Assembly (NCBI GenBank): GCA_025929745.1
Contig: JAICPQ010000090.1
Location: forward strand, 1 to 9,672
Length of the DNA stretch: 9,672 bases
Direction: 5' to 3'
Source: Burkholderiales bacterium
Lineage (GTDB): Bacteria; Pseudomonadota; Gammaproteobacteria; Burkholderiales; SG8-39
A program made the position numbers and the translations under genes. Below, piece after piece: positions 5,678 to 9,672 of this stretch (the first letter of the stretch is position 1; the number at the start of each line of letters is the position of its first letter). Below the pieces are notes generated by a model. It did not search any database. It was not told the DNA's origin and worked only from the letters and a program-made list of their open reading frames with translations.

Positions 5678-6746
5678 GCGCCACCTCCATAACGAGTTCG
5701 AGCTTGCGCCGGGTATCGTCCGCGCTCAGCGCCTGGCCGCCTCCGCCGCCGCTCGAGAAGCCGCATTGCGGGCCGATGCCCAGCTGGTCGAGCGCAATGT
5801 GCTTAGCTGCGGCGTCGATCCGCTTCTTCAGATCCTCTTTCCTCTCCAGGACCGGCGTCTTCGTGCTCACCAGGCCCAGGATGACCCGCTTACCCTTCGG
5901 CAGGTAGCGCAGCGGCGCGAAGTCGCCGGCGCGCTCGGTGTCGTACTCGAGGCAGTAGACCGTCGTATCGAGCCGGTTGAAGAGCGCCTCCGCGATCGGC
6001 TCGTAGCCGCCTTCGGCCATCCACGCGCCCTTCAGGTTGCCGCGGCAAAGATGCACCGCGACCGTCATGTCGCGCGGCTTCTGCGCGATCGCTTCGTTGA
6101 AGAGCTTGGCGTAGCGCTCGGTGAGCTCATCCGGGTTCTCGCCACGGTTTACGACATCCTGGCGCGCGTGCGCGTCGCAATTGCACGGCAGCGCCGTATC
6201 GTCGAGCTGAAGATAGGTGCAACCATCGGCGGCGAGATCGCGGATTTCCTCCCGATAGATCTTCACGAGGTCCGCAAAAAACGCCTCGCGGTCCTTGTAA
6301 GCATCGAAGGCCTTCGGCCCGAGAAAGTAATGCATGACATCGGGCGCGGCCATGGTGACCTTCGGCACGCCGCGTTTCACCACGGACTTCAGAAACCGAT
6401 AGTCGTCGGCAACGATGCGCTTCTTGCGCTTGAGCGGCGCCTTGGCGTACGGCGAGGCGGCCACGCCGATGACGCGCGTCTCGTCGCGAAAGCTGAGCGT
6501 GCCATCGCGCAGACCAAAACCATCGATCGCATCGATGAAGCCCGCCGACCAGCTGCGCCGGCGGAACTCGCCGTCAGTAATGGACGGCAGGCCGATCGAT
6601 TCCTGGAACGCGACGATGTCGCGGATCGCCTCGTCCTGAGCCTTTTTCAACTGCGCATCGTCGATGCGCCCGGCCTTTCGCTCACGTACGGCATTGAGGA
6701 GTTTCTCCGGGCGCACGAAGCTGCCGACATGCTCGACCCGGTTCAC
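5661..6746 (-). CDS. MetE C-terminal-domain-like zinc methyl/alkyl-transferase (YxjG / epoxyalkane:CoM transferase-like)
   Basis: With GTG 6746 as start (GTGA overlap with the previous gene's stop) the protein has 361 residues, beginning MNRVEHVGSFVRPEKLLNAV. A longer in-frame ATG at 6944 lies deep in the upstream gene and is rejected. The zinc set of cobalamin-independent methionine synthase is present: His232 and Cys234 (VHLCRGN), Glu267 (LEYD) and Cys328 (PQCGFSS). The blocks DGEFRRRSW, LQLDDTALP and LGLVSTKTPVLE resemble, from memory, Bacillus YxjG/YxjH and epoxyalkane:coenzyme M transferase. These carry a thiolate on zinc and transfer an alkyl group to it. There is no MetE N-terminal half, so it is not a normal methionine synthase. 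A run of five glycines follows the last zinc ligand. It shares its subfamily with the partial gene at the right edge. Confidence 0.88.
   Translation of the reverse strand: MNRVEHVGSFVRPEKLLNAVRERKAGRIDDAQLKKAQDEAIRDIVAFQESIGLPSITDGEFRRRSWSAGFIDAIDGFGLRDGTLSFRDETRVIGVAASPYAKAPLKRKKRIVADDYRFLKSVVKRGVPKVTMAAPDVMHYFLGPKAFDAYKDREAFFADLVKIYREEIRDLAADGCTYLQLDDTALPCNCDAHARQDVVNRGENPDELTERYAKLFNEAIAQKPRDMTVAVHLCRGNLKGAWMAEGGYEPIAEALFNRLDTTVYCLEYDTERAGDFAPLRYLPKGKRVILGLVSTKTPVLERKEDLKKRIDAAAKHIALDQLGIGPQCGFSSGGGGGQALSADDTRRKLELVMEVARDVWR
5684..5688 (-). promoter_or_regulatory. Ribosome binding site fixing the GTG start of the dehydratase
   Basis: On the minus strand GGAGG lies six bases before the GTG at 5677, within the last codons of the MetE-like gene. 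The good match and spacing support this start and the 17-bp gene overlap. Confidence 0.65.
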
Positions 6747-7780
6747 TGGAATTCCCGGCGCAGAAGCCGCGCGCCTTCCACCATCGCCGTCATCTTGCCG
6801 AACGCGACGTCGCGCGGCAGATACTTCATTCCGCAGTCCGGCGCGACGATGACATTTTCCTTCGGTACATGGGCGAGCGCGCGCTTGATGCGCTCCGCCA
6901 CGATTTCGGGTGTCTCGACGGTCATGTCGGAGAGATCGATGCACCCGACCATGATCTTCTTTCCCGCGAGCTTCGAGAGCACCGCCGTGTCGAGGTTCGA
7001 CTGCGCGGTCTCGATGGAAACCTGCGCGACCGGCGAGCCGGCGAGCTCGGGCAAAAACGAGTAGCCCGATGGGCGCTGGTGAATGATCGCCGCGTAGCCG
7101 AAGCAGATGTGAACCGCAGTGGTCCCGGTCACGCCCTCGAGTGCGCGATTGAGCGCCTTAAGGCCGTACTGGCGCGCCCTTTCCGGCCGCGCCTGCATGT
7201 ACGGCTCGTCGATCTGGACGATGTCTGCACCGGCGGCAAAAAGATCCTTGATCTCAGCATTCACGGCGACGGCGTAGTCCATCGCCGCTTCTTCCTCGGA
7301 GTTGTAGTAGTCGTTCTGCGCCTGCTGCGACATGGTGAAGGGGCCGGGCACCGTCATCTTCGCCGGCTTGCCCGTGTTTCTCTTCAGGAAAACCAGATCC
7401 TCGACTTCGACCGCATGCTTGCGTCGGATCCTGCCCACGATGCGGGGCACCGGGTTCGGATGTCCCGATCGATCGAGCGCGGTGCCGGGATTGTCGATGT
7501 CCACACCTTCCAGCGCGGTGGCGAAGCGGTTGGAATAGCTTTCGCGGCGGATCTCACCATCGGTGATGATGTCGAGGCCCGCCTCTTCCTGCGCGCGAAT
7601 TGCCAGCACGGTGGCGTCGTCCTGCGCTTGCGCGAGCTCCGGAAGCGGCACACGCCACAGCTCCTTCGCCCGCACGCGCGGCGGAAAACGCCCGGCGAGC
7701 TTCTTTCGGTCGATCAGCCATTCCGGCTGCGGGTAGCTGCCGACCAGCGTAGTCGGAAAAAGCGGGAGCCTATTTGCCAT
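6743..7780 (-). CDS. MetE C-terminal-domain-like zinc methyltransferase (archaeal MetE-like subfamily)
   Basis: This 345-residue protein is a second MetE-core enzyme, clearly different from its neighbours. It opens MANRLPLFPTTLVGSYPQPE and has ITDGEIRRESYSNRF (72-86) and VQIDEPYMQ (188-196). The zinc ligands are His224 and Cys226 (VHICFGYA), Glu257 (SIETAQSN) and Cys316 (APDCGMKYLPR). The LVGSYPQP opening and PDCGMK end resemble the short, N-domain-lacking MetE proteins of archaea and many bacteria, which transfer a methyl group to a thiol. The methyl donor cannot be told from sequence. The ATG at 7780 lies 11 bases inside the end of the monooxygenase gene, and its TGA overlaps the GTG of the next MetE-like gene. 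With two other MetE-like genes in the operon, a catabolic role is more likely than methionine synthesis. Confidence 0.88.
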   Translation of the reverse strand: MANRLPLFPTTLVGSYPQPEWLIDRKKLAGRFPPRVRAKELWRVPLPELAQAQDDATVLAIRAQEEAGLDIITDGEIRRESYSNRFATALEGVDIDNPGTALDRSGHPNPVPRIVGRIRRKHAVEVEDLVFLKRNTGKPAKMTVPGPFTMSQQAQNDYYNSEEEAAMDYAVAVNAEIKDLFAAGADIVQIDEPYMQARPERARQYGLKALNRALEGVTGTTAVHICFGYAAIIHQRPSGYSFLPELAGSPVAQVSIETAQSNLDTAVLSKLAGKKIMVGCIDLSDMTVETPEIVAERIKRALAHVPKENVIVAPDCGMKYLPRDVAFGKMTAMVEGARLLRREFQ

Positions 7781-8840
7781 CGACGAATCGAGGAGACGTT
7801 TTCCTGAGCCGCGCGGGATCGACGCGGCCGCTGCGCTGAATATAGCTCCAGGCGAACTCGCGCGGCGCGAGTTTCATGTGCCTTGGGAAGGCGTCGTACC
7901 ACGCACCGCTGGCATCCGCCGCCGCAACGAGCTTCTCGACAATGGGGCGGCGCGCAGCCTCGAAGTTTGCGAGAGCCTGGGAGTTATCGAGCGCCTTGGC
8001 GAGCGCAATGGCGTCCTCCATGGCGAGGCGCGTGCCCGAGCCGATGGAGAAATGCGCGGTGCGCAACGCGTCGCCGATGAGCACCGTGTTTCCCACATGC
8101 CAGCGTCGATTGCGCAGGTTCGGAAAATTGCGCCATACAGAGTTGTTCGACACCAGGCGATGCCCAAACAGCTTCTCGAGGTAGGCGAGCGTGGCGCGCT
8201 CGCCCATCGACGCAAATCCGGCGCGGCCCCAGGTCTCGGCGTCGCATTCGGCGACAAACGTGCTCATCTCGCGCGAGTGCCGGTAATGGTGGGCATTGAA
8301 CGCGCCGTGCTGGTTCTCGACGAACGTCTGCGTGAGCGTATCGAAGGTGCTTGGCGTGCCGTACCAGGCGAACTTGTTGGTGAGGTGCGAGATCGTCGTG
8401 CCGAAGTCTTGCCAGCCGCGCACCGTCGAGTTCACGCCATCCGCGCCGACAATCAAGTCGAACCCTGCCGGCGGTTCCGCAACTCGCTGTTCGTACTGTG
8501 GCGTAACGCCGACGCTCGCCGCTTGCCGCTGCAGCAGCTCGAGAAGCTGCAACCGCCCGATCGCCGCGAAACCGATGCCGTCGATGACGACCGGCGTGCC
8601 GCGATGCACGACCTTGAGGTCGGTCCATGTTTGCATCTGCGGCGTGATGAGGTCGTACGTCGTCGGGTCGTCCTCGCGCAGGAACTCGAGCGCGCGATCC
8701 GAAAACACGACGCCGAAGCCGAAGGTCGAGTCCGCCGCGTTCTGCTCGAGCACGCGCACATCCCACTCGGGATGGCGGCGCTTGACGAGGTACGAGAAGT
8801 AAAGCCCGGCCGGCCCGGCGCCGGCCACGAAAATGCGCAT
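7770..8840 (-). CDS. FAD-dependent monooxygenase, salicylyl-CoA 5-hydroxylase-like, single domain
   Basis: This 356-residue flavoprotein hydroxylase has GAGPAG at 7-12 for the FAD ADP part, LIVGADGVNSTVR (129-141) as the DG motif, and LIGDALRTAHFSIGSGTRLA (254-273), followed by MEDAIAL, as the GD motif. The TAHFSIGSGT stretch and the preceding TFGFGVVFSD (39-48) are characteristic of salicylyl-CoA 5-hydroxylase and 2-aminobenzoyl-CoA monooxygenase/reductase. Those often continue into an Old-Yellow-Enzyme-like reductase domain; here the protein stops after the hydroxylase domain (WSYIQRSGRV...RFVDGK). It should hydroxylate an aromatic ring, perhaps as a CoA thioester, using NAD(P)H and oxygen. 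Its ATG directly follows the TAG of the DUF1330-like gene with no gap, and its end overlaps the MetE-like gene by 11 bp, tying it to that set. Confidence 0.9.
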   Translation of the reverse strand: MRIFVAGAGPAGLYFSYLVKRRHPEWDVRVLEQNAADSTFGFGVVFSDRALEFLREDDPTTYDLITPQMQTWTDLKVVHRGTPVVIDGIGFAAIGRLQLLELLQRQAASVGVTPQYEQRVAEPPAGFDLIVGADGVNSTVRGWQDFGTTISHLTNKFAWYGTPSTFDTLTQTFVENQHGAFNAHHYRHSREMSTFVAECDAETWGRAGFASMGERATLAYLEKLFGHRLVSNNSVWRNFPNLRNRRWHVGNTVLIGDALRTAHFSIGSGTRLAMEDAIALAKALDNSQALANFEAARRPIVEKLVAAADASGAWYDAFPRHMKLAPREFAWSYIQRSGRVDPARLRKTSPRFVDGK

Positions 8841-9158
8841 CTACTTGAGAAGCGGCCGCAGGTCGTCGAGCCGGTCGAAAAGGTGCCAGATGTAGTCCGA
8901 AGCGCCCTTATGCCGGTGTGGATGCAGATCGGCGAGCTTCGGATCGTTGCAGTAGCTGTCGAATGCTTCCTTGGAGTCCCACTCGACGAGGATCATGACC
9001 TGGCGCGGATTGATGTCGCCCGCGGCGGCTTCGCGGAAGCGCCCGAGCGCGATCACCGTGCCGCCGTGCGCCTGCACCTCCCGCGCCGAGCGGCGGGAGT
9101 AGGCGAGGTATTCCTCTTTGTCGGCTACGTTGAAGAGATTGAGCGCGTAGACCTTCAT
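8841..9158 (-). CDS. DUF1330-like small ferredoxin-fold protein
   Basis: Starting at ATG 9158 the protein has 105 residues (MKVYALNLFNVADKEEYLAY). A longer in-frame ATG at 9257 is rejected because it lies in the upstream gene and the family fold begins at KVYALNLF. The order strand (VYALNLFNV), helix (KEEYLAYSRRSAREVQAHG), strand (TVIALGRF), strand (RQVMILVEW), helix (SKEAFDSYCNDPKLADLHPH) is that of dimeric alpha-beta barrels such as DUF1330, NIPSNAP and the antibiotic-biosynthesis monooxygenase family. Members are small heme-free oxygenases, isomerases or unknown. The ATGA overlap with the MetE-like gene upstream and the abutting monooxygenase start downstream make it an operon member. It may help the monooxygenase product along, but this is inference. 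Confidence 0.82.
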   Translation of the reverse strand: MKVYALNLFNVADKEEYLAYSRRSAREVQAHGGTVIALGRFREAAAGDINPRQVMILVEWDSKEAFDSYCNDPKLADLHPHRHKGASDYIWHLFDRLDDLRPLLK

Positions 9159-9672
9159 CCCCAGATCGACCGGGCGGCGTCCACGCACAATTTTAGCTTG
9201 GCGCGTTGGTCGTGCTCGGTGACGGGGTTGCCGCCCATCGTGCTCGCGAACCCGCACTGCGGGCTGATGCCAAGCCGGGCCGCGTCGACATAGCGAGCCG
9301 CTTCATCGGCGCGCTTCTTCAGCGTATCCATCGTCTCCAGCTGGGGCGTTTTCGAGCTCACCAGGCCGAGCACGACCCCTTTGCCTTTCGGCACGAAACG
9401 CAGCGGCGCAAAGCCGCCGGCGCGCGGCGTGTCGAACTCGAGAAGAAAATGATGGACGTTGGTGCGCGCGAAGAACCGCTCGGCCACCGAGTCGTAGCCG
9501 CCTTCGGAGAGGTACATGCCCTTGTAGTTGCCGCGGCAGACGTGCACGCCGACCGTGACGCCGCTTGGTCGGCTTTTCACGGCCTCGTTGATCGCATCGA
9601 TATACAGGTCGACCAGCGCGTCGGGCTCACCGCCCCGCGCCTTCACGTTCTCGCGCGCCGCCGGATCGCAAA
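9155..9672 (-). CDS. MetE C-terminal-domain-like zinc methyl/alkyl-transferase, C-terminal part (5' end beyond the window)
   Basis: The last 171 or so residues are present; the reading frame stays open to the right edge (..CDPAARENVKARGGEPD), matching CDAHARQDVVNRGENPD in the homologue at 5661-6746, so the gene continues outside. Zinc-ligand motifs are VHVCRGN (His and Cys), LLEFDTPRAGGFAPLR (Glu) and PQCGFAST (Cys). The blocks GGYDSVAERFF and LGLVSSKTPQLE also match that paralogue, so both belong to the YxjG / epoxyalkane:CoM transferase-like group. About 190 residues are missing, judged from the paralogue. An internal GTG at 9646 is not the true start. The TGA overlaps the ATG of the DUF1330-like gene by four bases. 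Confidence 0.87.
   Translation of the reverse strand, partial: CDPAARENVKARGGEPDALVDLYIDAINEAVKSRPSGVTVGVHVCRGNYKGMYLSEGGYDSVAERFFARTNVHHFLLEFDTPRAGGFAPLRFVPKGKGVVLGLVSSKTPQLETMDTLKKRADEAARYVDAARLGISPQCGFASTMGGNPVTEHDQRAKLKLCVDAARSIWG

Noticed and set aside
6747..6944. N-terminal extension of the MetE-like gene up to the ATG at 6944
   Set aside because: The extra 66 residues are arginine-rich out-of-frame translation of the upstream MetE-like gene. The family N-terminus (VEHVGSF) starts right after the GTG at 6746.
5628..7064. Plus-strand open frame of 478 codons opposite the MetE-like and dehydratase genes
   Set aside because: It is rich in Arg, His, Ala and Leu with no recognisable domain, and lies antisense to genes with clear zinc-ligand and Fe-S motifs. 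Long antisense frames are common in GC-rich DNA.
5661..7780. The two adjacent MetE-like genes as one split methionine synthase (N- and C-terminal halves)
   Set aside because: Both carry the complete C-terminal zinc site, so they are two catalytic cores rather than two halves of one MetE.
9159..9257. N-terminal extension of the DUF1330-like gene up to the ATG at 9257
   Set aside because: The added residues are out-of-frame translation of the MetE-like gene, while the ATG at 9158 has the ATGA coupling and starts the first strand of the fold.
7878..9293. Plus-strand open frame of 471 codons opposite the monooxygenase gene
   Set aside because: It has no domain signature and runs opposite a flavoprotein with all expected motifs, so it is a shadow frame.
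1..9672. Insertion sequences, tRNA genes, CRISPR arrays, phage genes or rRNA
   Set aside because: No transposase, tRNA-like cloverleaf, regular spaced repeats or phage proteins were seen; coding genes fill the window except for gaps of 53 and 62 bp.

Overview
This GC-rich, gene-dense window looks like part of a catabolic accessory locus from a proteobacterium. The protein styles (MarR, crotonase and acyl-CoA dehydrogenase sets; a salicylyl-CoA-hydroxylase-like flavoprotein) suggest a betaproteobacterium, but that is judged from memory of families, not a search. Almost every base is coding, and most neighbouring genes overlap by a few bases, which points to long, translationally coupled operons.

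Right block (9672 to 3372, all minus strand, its promoter lying outside the window): a MetE-like zinc methyl/alkyl-transferase cut by the window edge; a DUF1330-like ferredoxin-fold protein; a stand-alone FAD monooxygenase resembling the hydroxylase half of salicylyl-CoA 5-hydroxylase / 2-aminobenzoyl-CoA monooxygenase; a second MetE-like protein of a different subfamily; a third MetE-like protein of the same subfamily as the first; an IlvD/Edd-family Fe-S dehydratase close to the L-arabinonate dehydratase group; and a small protein with a possible caspase-like His-Gly / Ala-Cys pair. No textbook pathway uses this exact set. It looks like an undescribed route that oxygenates a substrate, moves a methyl or alkyl group to a thiol or other acceptor on zinc enzymes, and dehydrates a polyhydroxylated acid.

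Centre (3388 to 2628): a plus-strand LuxR-type regulator whose 3' end overlaps the end of the right block by 17 bp. Its start lies on a perfect 6-4-6 inverted repeat shared with the divergent cupin promoter region, a good candidate operator.

Left block (2627 to 1, minus strand): cupin, a 105-residue unknown, and an FMN split-barrel (pyridoxamine-phosphate-oxidase-like) protein, all coupled by ATGA overlaps. A 53-bp gap with a palindrome typical of MarR operators follows, then MarR regulator, crotonase and the first residues of an acyl-CoA dehydrogenase. The last three resemble the front of an aromatic-acid or acyl-CoA degradation operon under a CoA-thioester-type MarR repressor. There is no RNA gene, insertion sequence, CRISPR array or gene-free stretch over 62 bp.
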